The notes under the pieces: model-generated
What the model saw: only the letters and a program-made list of their open reading frames with translations
Database searches by the model: none
What the model was told of the DNA's origin: nothing
In this document: one piece after another, positions 52,492 through 62,116 of the stretch
How the letters are laid out: each line of letters begins with the position of its first letter
Position numbering within the stretch: the first letter of the stretch is position 1
Program-made: the position numbers and the translations under genes
NCBI RefSeq assembly: GCF_009749385.1
Contig: NZ_WBIN01000014.1
Location: 1 to 64,000 of the forward strand
Direction of reading: 5' to 3'
Length of the DNA: 64,000 bases
Source: Agromyces allii
Lineage (GTDB): Bacteria; Actinomycetota; Actinomycetes; Actinomycetales; Microbacteriaceae

Positions 52492-54084
52492 ATGGCCGGC
52501 AGCCCGCGCCCCGACACGACCGTTCCCGAACTGTCCGTCTACGACTACCTGTTCGGGAGCCTGGCCGAGGCCGACCTCGACGCCGTCGCGATCGTCGACG
52601 GCACCAGCGGGGCCACGACGACCTACCGCCAGCTGGTCGGCCAGATCCAGCTGCTCGCCGGAGCGCTGGCCGCGCGCGGCGTCGGCGTGGGCGACGTGGT
52701 GGCGGTGCTCTGCCCGAACGTCCCCGCCTTCGCGACGGTGTTCCACGGCATCCTGCGGTCGGGGGCCACGGCGACGACCGTGAACTCGCTCTACACGCCC
52801 GACGAGATCGCGAACCAGCTGACGGATGCCGGTGCCACCTGGTTCTTCACGGTGTCGCCGCTGCTCCCCCAGGCGAAGGCCGCCGCCGAACGGGTCGGCA
52901 TCGCCGACGACCACCTCGTCGTGCTCGACGGCGCCGAGGGGTACCCGTCCCTGCGCGACCTGCTGTCGGAGGGGCACGCAGCACCCGAGGCCTCCTTCGA
53001 CCCGGCCGAGCACCTCGCCGTGCTGCCGTACTCGTCGGGCACCACCGGTCGTCCGAAGGGCGTCATGCTCACGCACCGCAACCTCGTGGCCAACGTCGCC
53101 CAGAACGTCGAGTCGATCGGCCTCGAGTCGTCGGACCGCGTGCTCGCGGTGCTGCCGTTCTTCCACATCTACGGCATGACCGTGCTGCTGAACTACGCGC
53201 TGAAGTGCCGCGCGAGCCTCGTCACGATGCCGAAGTTCGACCTCGTCGAGTTCCTGCGGGTCATCGGCGAGTACCGGGCGACGTGGGTGTTCATCGCGCC
53301 GCCGATCGCCGTCGCGCTCGCGAAGCACCCGCTCGTCGCCGAGGCCGACCTCTCGAGCGTCAAGGTCGTCTTCTCGGGTGCGGCGCCGCTCGACGGGGCG
53401 CTCGCCGAACTCGTCGCCGAACGCCTCGACTGCATCGTCTGCCAGGGCTACGGCATGACCGAGACGAGCCCGGTGACCCACGTCATCCCGCTCGACCGGC
53501 CCGATCTCGATCGCTCGAGCATCGGCCACCTGCTGCCGAGCACCGAGGCGCGGGTCGTCGACGTCGAGTCCGGCGCCGACGTCGACGTGCCGGCCGACGG
53601 CCCGAGCGAGCCGGGCGAGCTGTGGATCCGCGGCCCGCAGGTCATGAAGGGCTACCTGAACAACGCCGAGGCGACGGCCCAGATGCTCGACGCCGACGGA
53701 TGGCTGCACACGGGCGACATCGCGACCGTCACGGCCGACGGCGTCTACCGCATCGTCGACCGGCTCAAGGAGCTCATCAAGTACAAGGGCTACCAGGTCG
53801 CGCCGGCCGTGCTCGAGGCCGTTCTGCTCGGGCATCCGGATGTCGCGGACGCCGCGGTCATCGGCGTGCTCGACGACGACGGGCAGGAGATCCCGAAGGC
53901 GTTCGTCGTGGCCCAGGCCGGCGCCGACCTCGACGCCGACGCGGTCATCGCGTACGTGGCCGAGCACGTCGCGCCGCACGAGAAGGTGCGCGCGGTCGAG
54001 TTCATCGACGTGGTGCCGAAGTCGAGCTCGGGCAAGATCCTGCGCAAGGACCTGCGGGCGCGGCAGGCGGCTGCACCCGCATGA
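52492..54084 (+). CDS. Acyl-/4-coumarate-CoA ligase-like AMP-binding enzyme
   Basis: 530 aa. ANL superfamily: AMP-binding motif YSSGTTGRPKGVMLTH near 180, GYGMTETSPVTHV near 325, TGDIATVTADGVYRIVDRLKE near 412, and catalytic Lys in SSSGKILRKDLR near 515. Closest in form to 4-coumarate/medium-chain acyl-CoA ligases. AAGGAG precedes ATG at 52492. It stands alone, so the acid it activates cannot be inferred. Confidence 0.88.
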   Translation: MAGSPRPDTTVPELSVYDYLFGSLAEADLDAVAIVDGTSGATTTYRQLVGQIQLLAGALAARGVGVGDVVAVLCPNVPAFATVFHGILRSGATATTVNSLYTPDEIANQLTDAGATWFFTVSPLLPQAKAAAERVGIADDHLVVLDGAEGYPSLRDLLSEGHAAPEASFDPAEHLAVLPYSSGTTGRPKGVMLTHRNLVANVAQNVESIGLESSDRVLAVLPFFHIYGMTVLLNYALKCRASLVTMPKFDLVEFLRVIGEYRATWVFIAPPIAVALAKHPLVAEADLSSVKVVFSGAAPLDGALAELVAERLDCIVCQGYGMTETSPVTHVIPLDRPDLDRSSIGHLLPSTEARVVDVESGADVDVPADGPSEPGELWIRGPQVMKGYLNNAEATAQMLDADGWLHTGDIATVTADGVYRIVDRLKELIKYKGYQVAPAVLEAVLLGHPDVADAAVIGVLDDDGQEIPKAFVVAQAGADLDADAVIAYVAEHVAPHEKVRAVEFIDVVPKSSSGKILRKDLRARQAAAPA

Positions 54085-54198
54085 GCGGCGTCGGCGCCGC
54101 CCGCCTGCCTCGGCGTGTCTACGGAGGCTGCCACAGGCCCGCGTCCGCACGCGGATAGGCTCGGCGAGCACCCATCGACGCGACGATCGGCGGACCGG

Positions 54199-55218
54199 AT
54201 GACCGACGCAGCCCCTCTGAAGCCCAAGCCCCAGCTGAACGACATCGTGTACATGCGCGACGCCGTGCTGTTCGAGGGCCCCCAGGCGCCGCACAAGATC
54301 AGTCGATTCTGGATCCTGCTGATCCTCGCGTCGATCATCGCCGCCGCCGGCGTGGTCGCCGATTCGACCGCCACCGTCATCGGCGCGATGATCGTGGCGC
54401 CGCTCATGCTGCCCATCCAGGGCACGATGCTCGCGACCGTGCTGGGCGATCGCAGCGGGTTGTTCCGTTCACTGTTCCTGCTCGTCGCCGGTGCGGGCAC
54501 CGCGATCGGCATCGGCTTCGTCGTCGGCCTGCTCACGGTGACGGATGTCACGGCCGCCACGAACTCGCAGGTCGCCGGTCGGGTCTCCCCGGGCCTCATC
54601 GACCTCCTCGCCGCGCTCGCGACCGGCGTCGTCGGATCGATCGCACTTGTGCGCCGCGACATCGCCGACGCACTGCCGGGCGTCGCGATCGCGATCTCGC
54701 TCGTGCCCCCGCTGTCGGTCGTCGGGCTGACGCTCGAATCGGGCGTCCCCGACGAGTCGCTCGGCGCGATGCTGCTGTTCCTCACGAACGTCGCCGCGAT
54801 CATCGGCACGGGCATCGTCGTGATGGCCGTCTACGGTGCGGGTCGACTCGCGACGCCCCCGCGAGACCCCGCGGTGCTCGGCCGGAGTCGCCGCAACACG
54901 GCGATCGTGCTCTCGCTCATGGCGATCGTGGTGGTCGTGCCGCTCACCGTCACGACCGTGCAGCGCGTACAGGACTTCACGGACCAGACCACCGTCAACG
55001 CCGCGGCCGAGCAGTGGGTCGACGGCACCGGCTGGAGCGTCGTCGGCGTGACCGGCGGCAGCGGCGCCGTCACCGTCGAGCTCGAGGGCAGTGGTGACGA
55101 CCCCGACCCCTCGACGTTCGCCGACGCCCTGCGAGCGCAGGGCGTCGACCCTGCCGAGGTCGAGGTGAAGTTCGTGCCGACGCACACCGTCGAACTGGGC
55201 GTGGGCTCAGGCGAGTAG
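54199..55218 (+). CDS. DUF389-family membrane protein
   Basis: 339 aa from ATG at 54199. About six or seven membrane helices; DSTATVIGAMIVAPLMLPIQG near 55 and VGSIALVRRDIADALPGVAIAISLVPPL near 150 are the conserved DUF389 (TIGR00341-type) blocks. A soluble C-terminal domain of about 80 residues follows. Function is unknown. TAGGCT at 54156 is a likely -10 box giving a 31-nt leader. Convergent with apt. Confidence 0.85.
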   Translation: MTDAAPLKPKPQLNDIVYMRDAVLFEGPQAPHKISRFWILLILASIIAAAGVVADSTATVIGAMIVAPLMLPIQGTMLATVLGDRSGLFRSLFLLVAGAGTAIGIGFVVGLLTVTDVTAATNSQVAGRVSPGLIDLLAALATGVVGSIALVRRDIADALPGVAIAISLVPPLSVVGLTLESGVPDESLGAMLLFLTNVAAIIGTGIVVMAVYGAGRLATPPRDPAVLGRSRRNTAIVLSLMAIVVVVPLTVTTVQRVQDFTDQTTVNAAAEQWVDGTGWSVVGVTGGSGAVTVELEGSGDDPDPSTFADALRAQGVDPAEVEVKFVPTHTVELGVGSGE

Positions 55219-55235
55219 AACTCCTCGCCGCCGGC

Positions 55236-55769
55236 TCAGTACTGCAGCAGCGAGAAGATCTCGTAGCGGTCGCCGAGCGCCTCGCGCCCGCCGAGGTCGA
55301 CGAGCTCGATCGCGACCGCGATGCCGGCCACCTGCCATCCGGCGCGCTCGACGAGCCGTGCGGCCGCCCCGACCGTGCCGCCCGTGGCGAGCACGTCGTC
55401 GACGACGAGCACGCGCGTGCCGGGCGGGAGCTCGCCCTCGTGGACCTCGAGCGCAGCGGTGCCGTACTCGAGCGCGTACTCCTCGCGGAGCACCTTGCGC
55501 GGCAGCTTGCCCGCCTTGCGCACGGGCAGCACGCCCGCGCCGCTCAGCACCGACGCGGCCCCGGCGAGCAGGAATCCGCGCGCCTCCACGCCGGCGAGCA
55601 CGTCGAAGCGCCCGGCGAAGGGCTCGGTCAGCGCCTCGGACAGCGCGTGGAAGGCGGGACCGTCGGCGAACACCGGCGTCAGGTCGCGGAAGAGGATGCC
55701 CGGTTCGGGGAAGTCGGGAATCGTCGCCAGATGCGATTCGACGAGCGTGCGTACGTCTTGATCGGTCAC
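55236..55769 (-). CDS. apt: Adenine phosphoribosyltransferase
   Basis: 177 aa. Salvages adenine with PRPP to AMP. DFPEPGILFRDLTPVF near 19, GVEARGFLLAGAAS near 60, and PRPP loop VLVVDDVLATGGTVGAA near 120. The start is GTG at 55769; TACCCT ends 6 nt upstream (55776-55781), so it is probably leaderless, and the promoter-start sequence closely resembles that of purM. It stands apart from any rel gene, its usual neighbour in actinobacteria. Confidence 0.96.
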   Translation of the reverse strand: MTDQDVRTLVESHLATIPDFPEPGILFRDLTPVFADGPAFHALSEALTEPFAGRFDVLAGVEARGFLLAGAASVLSGAGVLPVRKAGKLPRKVLREEYALEYGTAALEVHEGELPPGTRVLVVDDVLATGGTVGAAARLVERAGWQVAGIAVAIELVDLGGREALGDRYEIFSLLQY

Positions 55770-55862
55770 CGGTCAAGGGTACGCGTTCAATCAATCGTTC
55801 GGCTGAGGCATCCGCCCAGGCCCTGATGACACGATGGAAGGACCCCCACCCGAGGAGCCCCC

Positions 55863-56324
55863 GTGTCACCGAAACGCCTGTACCGAACGTTCGCCGTCGC
55901 CGAGGCGATCACCTGGACCCTGCTCATCGCGGGCATGGTGCTGAAGTACGGGTTCGGCGTCGACATCGCCGTGACGATCGGCGGCGGCATCCACGGGTTC
56001 GTGTTCCTCGCCTACGCCGTGATCGCCGTCGTGGTCGGCGTCAACCAGCGCTGGAACCTCGGCCGCATCGCCTTCGCGCTGCTGACGGCGATCGTGCCCT
56101 ACGCGACCGTGCCGTTCGAGCTCTGGCTCGTGCGCCGAGGCCACCTCGAGGGCGACTGGCGTCGGGTGGCGGGCGACCACCCCGCCGACGGCTCGTTCCC
56201 GAACCGCGTGCTGCGTCTCGTGCTCGCACGCCCGGTCGTCTCGATCGCCGTGGGCGTCATCGGCGTCGCGGCGGCGTTCACCGTGCTGCTGATGATCGGC
56301 CCGACCGGGGGCGGCGCGGCCTGA
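55863..56324 (+). CDS. DUF3817-family membrane protein
   Basis: 153 aa, GTG start. Three helices in the DUF3817 core (YRTFAVAEAITWTLLIAGMV; GGGIHGFVFLAYAVIAVVV; WNLGRIAFALLTAIVPYATV) plus a fourth near the C-terminus. GAGGAG lies upstream. The family is common in actinobacteria, function unknown. A REP-like repeat pair follows its stop. Confidence 0.82.
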   Translation: MSPKRLYRTFAVAEAITWTLLIAGMVLKYGFGVDIAVTIGGGIHGFVFLAYAVIAVVVGVNQRWNLGRIAFALLTAIVPYATVPFELWLVRRGHLEGDWRRVAGDHPADGSFPNRVLRLVLARPVVSIAVGVIGVAAAFTVLLMIGPTGGGAA

Positions 56325-56330
56325 CGTCTC

Positions 56331-56423
56331 GCCGGTCGAGGAGCGAAGCGTCTCGAAACCAGCGTGACGAGCGTTGGGGGGCGCTGGTCTCGAGACGGCG
56401 CTGAAGCGCCTCCTCGACCGGCG
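56331..56423. repeat. Pair of REP-like palindromic elements in opposite orientation
   Basis: One copy in reverse (56331-56363, GCCGGTCGAGGAGCG onward) and one forward (56383-56423, GCTGGTCTCGAGACGGCGC...GACCGGC), between convergent DUF3817 and MFS genes. The two are complementary and could form a larger cruciform. Same family as 13431-13520 and 23988-24027. Confidence 0.8.
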
Positions 56424-56429
56424 GAACGG

Positions 56430-57629
56430 CTACCGGCCGGCGCGGTTGACGAGCGCCGTCCAGACGAGCGCCGTCGTGGCGCACGCGAACAGCACCACGA
56501 GCACCCACGGCAGCGCGGCGAGGCCGATGATGCCGTAGAGCGCCGCGCCGAGCAGGGCTCCACCGCCGATGCCCGTGTTGAACGCGGTCGTGTAGAAGGA
56601 TGCCGCAGCGTCGCGGATCTTCGCCGAGGCAGAGTGCAGCAGCCGCGTGTTGAGCATCGTCGGCAGCGCGCCGAACGCGGTGCCGAACAGCAGGAACGCG
56701 GCGATCGAGACGCCCGGCACCTCGGGGAACGCCGCGAGCCCGGCCGCGCCCAGGGCCGTCGCGACCATCGCGACGACGAGCCCGATGGTCGGACGCCGCC
56801 CGAGGACCGCGCCCGCGAGCACGAGGCCGACCGCGCCGGCGATGCCGTAGGCGAGCAGCATGGGGCTGATCGCGCTGGACGGCAGGCCCATGACATCCGT
56901 CATGTACGGCGCGATGTACGTGTAGAAGCTGTACATGCCGATCATCGCGGTCGCGGTGATGACGCAGACGACGATCACCGGCAGGAACGTCGGGTCCTTG
57001 CGCACCCGAACGGGCGCGGCATCCGCCTCACCGGCGTGGTGCCGGACGGCCGGCAGGAACCGCCACACGAGCAGGGCGCCGAGCAGCGTGAGCGCGCCCA
57101 TCGCGGCGAACGCGACGCGCCAGCCGAGCGCCTGGCCCAGCGCGGTGCCGAGCGGCACGCCGAGCACGAATGCAGCCGATCCGCCGGCGACCGAGATCGA
57201 CACGGCGCGGGCGAGCTGCTCCTTCGGCACGAGGTGGCCGGCGTACGCGCCGACGACCGACCAGAACACGCCGTGCGCCGCACCGCCGATCACGCGCGTC
57301 ACGAGCACCGTCGGGTAGTTCGGAGCGATCGAGGTCAGCACGCAGCTGAGCGCGAGCACGGCGAGCGTGATCACGATGAGCCGGCGGCGCCCGACGCGCT
57401 TCGTGAGCGCCGCGAGCGGCACGGTCAGCACGACGACCGTCGCGGCGAACACCGTGACGAGCAGGCCGATGAGCGGCTCCGGAACGTCGAGCTCGCGGCT
57501 CATGTCGGGCAGCAGGCCCGTGGGGAGCATCTCGATCGTGACCGAGAGGAAGACGGCCGAGGCGAGCACGATGAGCCCGAGCCACGGGAACGGCGGCGCG
57601 GGATGCACCGTAGGAATCGAAGAGGTCAT
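56430..57629 (-). CDS. MFS transporter, DHA1 family (AraJ/Bcr-like)
   Basis: 399 aa, twelve membrane helices. DHA1 features: VFLSVTIEMLPTGLLPDMS near 28, PLAALTKRVGRRRLIVITL near 75 (motif A), and LGVPLGTALGQALGWRVAF near 155 (motif C). Of the drug/sugar efflux type (YdhP, AraJ). The ATG at 57629 has no strong ribosome site; no regulator gene is adjacent. Divergent from purL. Substrate unknown. Confidence 0.88.
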   Translation of the reverse strand: MTSSIPTVHPAPPFPWLGLIVLASAVFLSVTIEMLPTGLLPDMSRELDVPEPLIGLLVTVFAATVVVLTVPLAALTKRVGRRRLIVITLAVLALSCVLTSIAPNYPTVLVTRVIGGAAHGVFWSVVGAYAGHLVPKEQLARAVSISVAGGSAAFVLGVPLGTALGQALGWRVAFAAMGALTLLGALLVWRFLPAVRHHAGEADAAPVRVRKDPTFLPVIVVCVITATAMIGMYSFYTYIAPYMTDVMGLPSSAISPMLLAYGIAGAVGLVLAGAVLGRRPTIGLVVAMVATALGAAGLAAFPEVPGVSIAAFLLFGTAFGALPTMLNTRLLHSASAKIRDAAASFYTTAFNTGIGGGALLGAALYGIIGLAALPWVLVVLFACATTALVWTALVNRAGR

Positions 57630-57760
57630 GTGATGTGCCTGAGCGAACGTCGCTCGTGGGGGCGCGGGCGGGGCTCCGCAAGTGCGCGAACCGCCACGAG
57701 GAGTGCGCGCCGATGTGCGCGCCCAGGGCCGACGGGATCCGACGACCGCCACCAGTGTAC

Positions 57761-57812
57761 CGAGCGGATGCCGAGGGCGGGCCGAGAGGGCCGTGCACGC
57801 GGCATCCGCTCG
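57761..57812. other. Long inverted repeat built from the CGGATGCC word
   Basis: CGAGCGGATGCCG (57761-57773) is exactly complementary to 57800-57812, loop 26 nt, in the 278-bp gap between the MFS and purL starts, 27 bp before the likely purL -10 box TAGACT (57839-57844). It could be a protein site or a cruciform. The rest of the gap shows nothing else clear beyond a small GAGCGA/TCGCTC repeat near 57640. Confidence 0.6.
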
Positions 57813-57907
57813 CCGTTCTCGGGGTATGCGCGGGCAAGTAGACTGAGCGGGTCAGGCATTCGCCCCGCGGCATCCGCATCGCCGCCGTCTTCTGGAGCTC
57901 GCCACTC

Positions 57908-60241
57908 GTGACCATCAACACCCCAGCAAACATCGCCGCCCCGACGACTGCGGTGCTCGACACCGTCGACGTCGCCGCCGCCACTCCCGAGAAGGAGCAG
58001 CCGTACGCCGCGCTGGGCCTGAAGCCCGACGAGTACGAGCGCATCCGCAACATCCTCGGCCGGCGCCCGACGAGCGCCGAGCTCGCGATGTACTCGGTCA
58101 TGTGGAGCGAGCACTGCTCCTACAAGTCCTCGAAGGTGTACCTGCGCCAGTTCGGCAAGAAGGTCACGCCCGACATGAAGAAGCACCTCATGGTCGGCAT
58201 GGGCGAGAACGCCGGCGTGCTCGACATCGGCGAGGGCTGGGCCGTCACGTTCAAGATCGAGTCGCACAACCACCCCTCCTACATCGAGCCGTTCCAGGGC
58301 GCCGCGACCGGCGTCGGCGGCATCGTGCGCGACATCATCTCGATGGGCGCCCGCCCGGTGGCCGTCATGGACGCCCTGCGGTTCGGCGCCATCGACCACC
58401 CCGACACCGCGCGCGTCGTGCACGGCGTCGTCTCGGGCATCAGCTTCTACGGCAACTGCCTCGGCCTGCCGAACATCGGCGGCGAGACCTGGTTCGACTC
58501 GGTCTACCAGGCCAACCCGCTCGTGAACGCCCTCGCCGTGGGCGTGCTGCGCCACGAAGACCTGCACCTGGCCAACGCCAAGGGCGCGGGCAACAAGGTC
58601 GTGCTCTTCGGCGCCCGCACGGGCGGCGACGGCATCGGCGGCGCCTCGATCCTCGCGTCCGACACGTTCGCCGAGGGCGGCCCGACCAAGCGCCCCGCGG
58701 TGCAGGTCGGCGACCCGTTCGCCGAGAAGGTGCTCATCGAGTGCTGCCTCGAGCTCTTCCAGGGCGACCTCGTCGAGGGCATCCAAGACCTCGGCGCCGC
58801 CGGCATCTCGTGCGCGACCTCCGAGCTCGCCTCGAACGGCGACGGCGGCATGGCGATCGTGCTCGACGACGTGCTGCTGCGCGACCCCACGCTCACGCCC
58901 GAAGAGATCCTGATGAGCGAGAGCCAGGAACGCATGATGGCGATCGTCAAGCCCGAGAAGCTCGAGGGCTTCCTCGAGGTCGTCAAGAAGTGGGACGTCG
59001 AGACCAGCGTGCTCGGCGAGGTCACCGACACCGGCCGCCTCAGCATCATGTGGCACGGCCAGGAGATCGTGAACGTCGACCCGCGCACCGTCGCCGTCGA
59101 CGGCCCGGTCTACGAGCGCCCCGTCGCGTACCCCACCTGGATCGACGCGCTGCAGGCCGACACGGCCGCCAAGCTCGACCGTCCGGCGACGCCCGACGAG
59201 ATCCGCGAGCAGTTCCTGAAGCTCGTCGGCTCGGCCAACCAGGCCGACGCCGCGTGGGTCACGAACCAGTACGACTCCTACGTGCTCGGCAACACGGCGC
59301 TCGGCGCCCCCGACGACGCCGGCATGATCCGCGTCGACGAGGAGTCGGGGCTCGGCGTCTCGGTCGCGACCGACGCCAACGGCCGCTACTCGTACCTCGA
59401 CCCGCGTCAGGGCGCGAAGCTCGCGCTGGCCGAGGCGTTCCGCAACGTCGCCGTCACGGGCGCCAAGCCCATGGGCGTCAGCGACTGCCTGAACTTCGGC
59501 TCCCCCGAGAACCCCGAGGTCATGTGGCAGTTCTCCGAGACCGTCGAGGGCCTCTCCGACGGATGCCTCGAGCTCGGCATTCCCGTCACCGGCGGCAACG
59601 TCTCGTTCTACAACCAGACCGGTGACGTGCCGATCCACCCGACGCCGGTCATCGCCGTGCTCGGCGTGATCGACGACGTCGCGCGCCGCATCCCCAGCGG
59701 ATGGCAGGACGACGGCCACAACATCTACCTCCTCGGCGACACCGCGCTCGAGCTCGACGGCTCCGCGTGGGCCGGCACCGTGCACGGCCACCTCGGCGGA
59801 CGCCCGCCGGCCGTGTCGCTCGAGGGCGAGAAGACGCTCGCCGAGCTGCTCGCCGCAGCGGCGCTCGAGGGTCTCATCGACTCGGCGCACGACCTCAGCG
59901 ACGGCGGCCTCGCGATCGCCCTCGCCGAGGCGGTGTCGCGCTTCGGCGTCGGCGCTCGCGTGTTCCTCGGCGAGGTCACGGCCGACGCCGGCATCGACCT
60001 CGCGACCGCGCTCTTCTCGGAGTCGGCGGGCCGCGTCATCGTCACGGTGCCCCGTGAAGACGACGTGAAGTTCCGCGGCCTCTGCGACGGCCGGGGCTAC
60101 CCCGTGCGCCGCATCGGCGTGACCGACGCCGCGTCGGGCGCCCTCGAGGTGCAGGACGCCTTCACCGTGTCGATCGACGAGCTGCGGGGTGTCAACCGCG
60201 CCCCGCTCGCCGACGCGTTCGGCCCCATCGTCGGATACTGA
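57908..60241 (+). CDS. purL: Phosphoribosylformylglycinamidine synthase subunit PurL
   Basis: 777 aa, the small (PurS/PurQ-dependent) form. [16 protein letters not shown] near 62, [21 protein letters not shown] near 115, [15 protein letters not shown] near 240, [17 protein letters not shown] near 300, and [13 protein letters not shown] near 560 are the family blocks for ATP and FGAR binding. Start is GTG at 57908, with TAGACT about 64 nt upstream, so this mRNA has a leader. It is 6 kb from purSQ. Confidence 0.97.
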   Translation: MTINTPANIAAPTTAVLDTVDVAAATPEKEQPYAALGLKPDEYERIRNILGRRPTSAELAMYSVMWSEHCSYKSSKVYLRQFGKKVTPDMKKHLMVGMGENAGVLDIGEGWAVTFKIESHNHPSYIEPFQGAATGVGGIVRDIISMGARPVAVMDALRFGAIDHPDTARVVHGVVSGISFYGNCLGLPNIGGETWFDSVYQANPLVNALAVGVLRHEDLHLANAKGAGNKVVLFGARTGGDGIGGASILASDTFAEGGPTKRPAVQVGDPFAEKVLIECCLELFQGDLVEGIQDLGAAGISCATSELASNGDGGMAIVLDDVLLRDPTLTPEEILMSESQERMMAIVKPEKLEGFLEVVKKWDVETSVLGEVTDTGRLSIMWHGQEIVNVDPRTVAVDGPVYERPVAYPTWIDALQADTAAKLDRPATPDEIREQFLKLVGSANQADAAWVTNQYDSYVLGNTALGAPDDAGMIRVDEESGLGVSVATDANGRYSYLDPRQGAKLALAEAFRNVAVTGAKPMGVSDCLNFGSPENPEVMWQFSETVEGLSDGCLELGIPVTGGNVSFYNQTGDVPIHPTPVIAVLGVIDDVARRIPSGWQDDGHNIYLLGDTALELDGSAWAGTVHGHLGGRPPAVSLEGEKTLAELLAAAALEGLIDSAHDLSDGGLAIALAEAVSRFGVGARVFLGEVTADAGIDLATALFSESAGRVIVTVPREDDVKFRGLCDGRGYPVRRIGVTDAASGALEVQDAFTVSIDELRGVNRAPLADAFGPIVGY

Positions 60242-60251
60242 GCCGACGCGC

Positions 60252-61241
60252 ATGACCACCGGCCGTGGGCGGCAGGCGTACTCCGACGAGTACGCGGCCG
60301 CCCACGGCCGTTTCAGCCTGATCCCGGCGGGGTACGTCTTCCTGCTCGACGGGTCGCGCGTGCTGCTGCAGCTGCGCTCGGGCACCGGCTACTACGACGG
60401 GTGGTGGGGCGCCTCGGCCGCCGGCCACGTCGATGCGGGCGAGTCGGTCGTGCACGGCACGGTTCGCGAGGCGGCCGAGGAGATCGGCGTCGCCGTCGAG
60501 CCCGCCGATCTCGTGCCGCTCACCACCATGCACCGCACCGGCCCGACCTCGGCGACCGTCGAGCAGCGCGTCGACTTCTTCTTCGCCTGCCGCTCGTGGA
60601 GCGGCGAGCCCCGACTGCTCGAGACCACCGCATCCGACCTGCGCTGGTTCGACCTCGCCGACCTGCCCGAGCGCGTCGTGCACCACGAGCGGTTCGTGCT
60701 CGAGCAACTGCGCGACGGAACGCTCGCGCCGATCACGGCATTCGGGTTCGACCCGGGCAGCGCCCGCGACGCGGCATCCGACGCGGGATCCGTCGCCGGC
60801 ATCCGAGCGGATGCCGCGCACGACGGCATCTCCTACGGCACCGCGACCCGCGACGACATCCCCGGGCTGATCGCGTTCTGGCAGGTCGCCGGCGAGAACG
60901 ACGGCCGCCCGATCGACACCCCCGACGCCGTGGCCCGCCAGCTCGAACGCGACCCCGACGCACTCATCGTCGCGCGGGCCGAGGGACGCATCGTCGGCAC
61001 CGTGATCGCCGGCTACGACGGTTGGCGCGCGCACCTGTACCGGCTCGCCGTGCTGCCGTCGCACCGACGACGCGGCATCGCGCGCGAGCTCATGCGGCGC
61101 GCGGAGGCGCGCCTCGCGGCGTTCGGCGTGAGCCGGATCGACGCCATGGTGCTCGAGTACAACGACCTCGGGCAGTCGCTCTGGTCCTCGCTCGGCTACA
61201 CCCAGCAGTCCGACTGGCGGCGATGGGTGCGGGGCGTCTGA
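60252..61241 (+). CDS. NUDIX hydrolase-GNAT acetyltransferase fusion protein
   Basis: 329 aa. Residues about 1-160 are a NUDIX domain with the complete box GHVDAGESVVHGTVREAAEE (then IGV), able to hydrolyse nucleoside diphosphate-linked substrates. A linker (about 165-195) made of Ala, Asp and Gly leads to a GNAT domain with RLAVLPSHRRRGIARELMRR near 265 for acetyl-CoA. The linker DNA holds three copies of the CGGATGCC word. The fusion suggests sequential modification of a metabolite, but neither substrate is known. It lies 10 bp after purL. Confidence 0.85.
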   Translation: MTTGRGRQAYSDEYAAAHGRFSLIPAGYVFLLDGSRVLLQLRSGTGYYDGWWGASAAGHVDAGESVVHGTVREAAEEIGVAVEPADLVPLTTMHRTGPTSATVEQRVDFFFACRSWSGEPRLLETTASDLRWFDLADLPERVVHHERFVLEQLRDGTLAPITAFGFDPGSARDAASDAGSVAGIRADAAHDGISYGTATRDDIPGLIAFWQVAGENDGRPIDTPDAVARQLERDPDALIVARAEGRIVGTVIAGYDGWRAHLYRLAVLPSHRRRGIARELMRRAEARLAAFGVSRIDAMVLEYNDLGQSLWSSLGYTQQSDWRRWVRGV

Positions 61242-61498
61242 TGGGCGGCATGGAGATGATCATCGGCGGCCTCACGGCGCTGTTCGTGCTCGCGCTCGTC
61301 GTCGGCATGACCGTGCGCGCGGTACGCGCCGAACGGGGTCAGCGCATGCGCGCGGCCTTCGGCCCGCTCATGGGCTCGCTCGAGATCCACCAGGAGCTGC
61401 ACACCGGCCAGAAGGGCCTGCAGGACTCGGTCATCGAGTCGATCCAGGCCAGCGAGGTGCGTCCGTCGCGCACCGACGGGGATCCCGAGCGCGACTGA
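61241..61498 (+). CDS. Small single-helix membrane protein
   Basis: 85 aa. One N-terminal membrane helix (MIIGGLTALFVLALVVGMTV), then a basic stretch and a soluble helical tail (LEIHQELHTGQKGLQDSVIE). The ATG shares one base with the preceding stop (TGATG), so it is translationally coupled to the NUDIX-GNAT gene. I do not recognise it. Confidence 0.65.
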   Translation: MGGMEMIIGGLTALFVLALVVGMTVRAVRAERGQRMRAAFGPLMGSLEIHQELHTGQKGLQDSVIESIQASEVRPSRTDGDPERD

Positions 61499-61522
61499 CG
61501 CTCCCCTGCTTCACGGGCCTCT

Positions 61523-61583
61523 CCGCGAGTGGGCGAAGTTGGCGGCATCCGCACGCCAAGGTTCGCCGACAGCCCACTCGCGG
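61523..61583. other. Intergenic inverted repeat between convergent genes
   Basis: CCGCGAGTGGGC (61523-61534) pairs perfectly with 61572-61583. Inside, CGAAGTTGGCG (61534-61544) pairs with 61554-61565 with a bulge. The loop holds GGCATCCG. Probably a bidirectional terminator, but longer than most and without a T-run. Confidence 0.65.
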
Positions 61584-61597
61584 ACTGGCGGGGTGCG

Positions 61598-62116
61598 TCA
61601 GGCGCCCGCAGGCGGGTGCGCGAGCAGCTCGACGCGTTCGGCGAGGTACCGCGCGAGCGGCGCGAGGGCGTCGGGCGAGGTCGGGTTCCAGCGCACGAAC
61701 ACCTCGTCGTCGCGCACGACGAGCGGGCCGGAGGCCGCGTCGCGGGCGAGCACGTCGAAGTCGACCGGGCTCGCATCGAAGGCGACGGTCTCGCCCTCCG
61801 GGATGCCGCCCTTCACCGCGGCCGCGCGGAGCGCACGCTGCTCGGCCACCGACTCCGACGTGATGCTCTTGCGGGCAGCACGCTCGGCGCGCACCACGCG
61901 CCCGGTGTCCCAGAGGTTGCCGTGCTCATCGACGAGCAGCACGCCGAGCCGCCAGACCCGCCCGACGGGCGTCATGCGCGCGGCGCGGGGGATGCCGAGC
62001 ACGCGTCGTTCGGGCACGAGTTCGGCGAGCGTCTCCTGCCGCGCTCCGGCGGTCCGCAGCAGCTCTGCGGCGTCGGCCACGAGCGTGCGCGCCTGCGCGA
62101 CCGCGGCATCCGTCAT
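61598..62116 (-). CDS. Conserved actinobacterial protein of unknown function
   Basis: 172 aa, no membrane segment. Mixed alpha/beta; VGRVWRLGVLLVDEHGNLWDTG near 50 and AEQRALRAAAVKGGIPEGETVAFD near 95 are its most conserved-looking parts, ending with a helix. I do not recognise a function; similar proteins have been labelled glutaminase in databases, as I recall, without a visible glutaminase motif here. Its ATG overlaps the stop of the upstream 139-aa gene (ATGA). Confidence 0.7.
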   Translation of the reverse strand: MTDAAVAQARTLVADAAELLRTAGARQETLAELVPERRVLGIPRAARMTPVGRVWRLGVLLVDEHGNLWDTGRVVRAERAARKSITSESVAEQRALRAAAVKGGIPEGETVAFDASPVDFDVLARDAASGPLVVRDDEVFVRWNPTSPDALAPLARYLAERVELLAHPPAGA

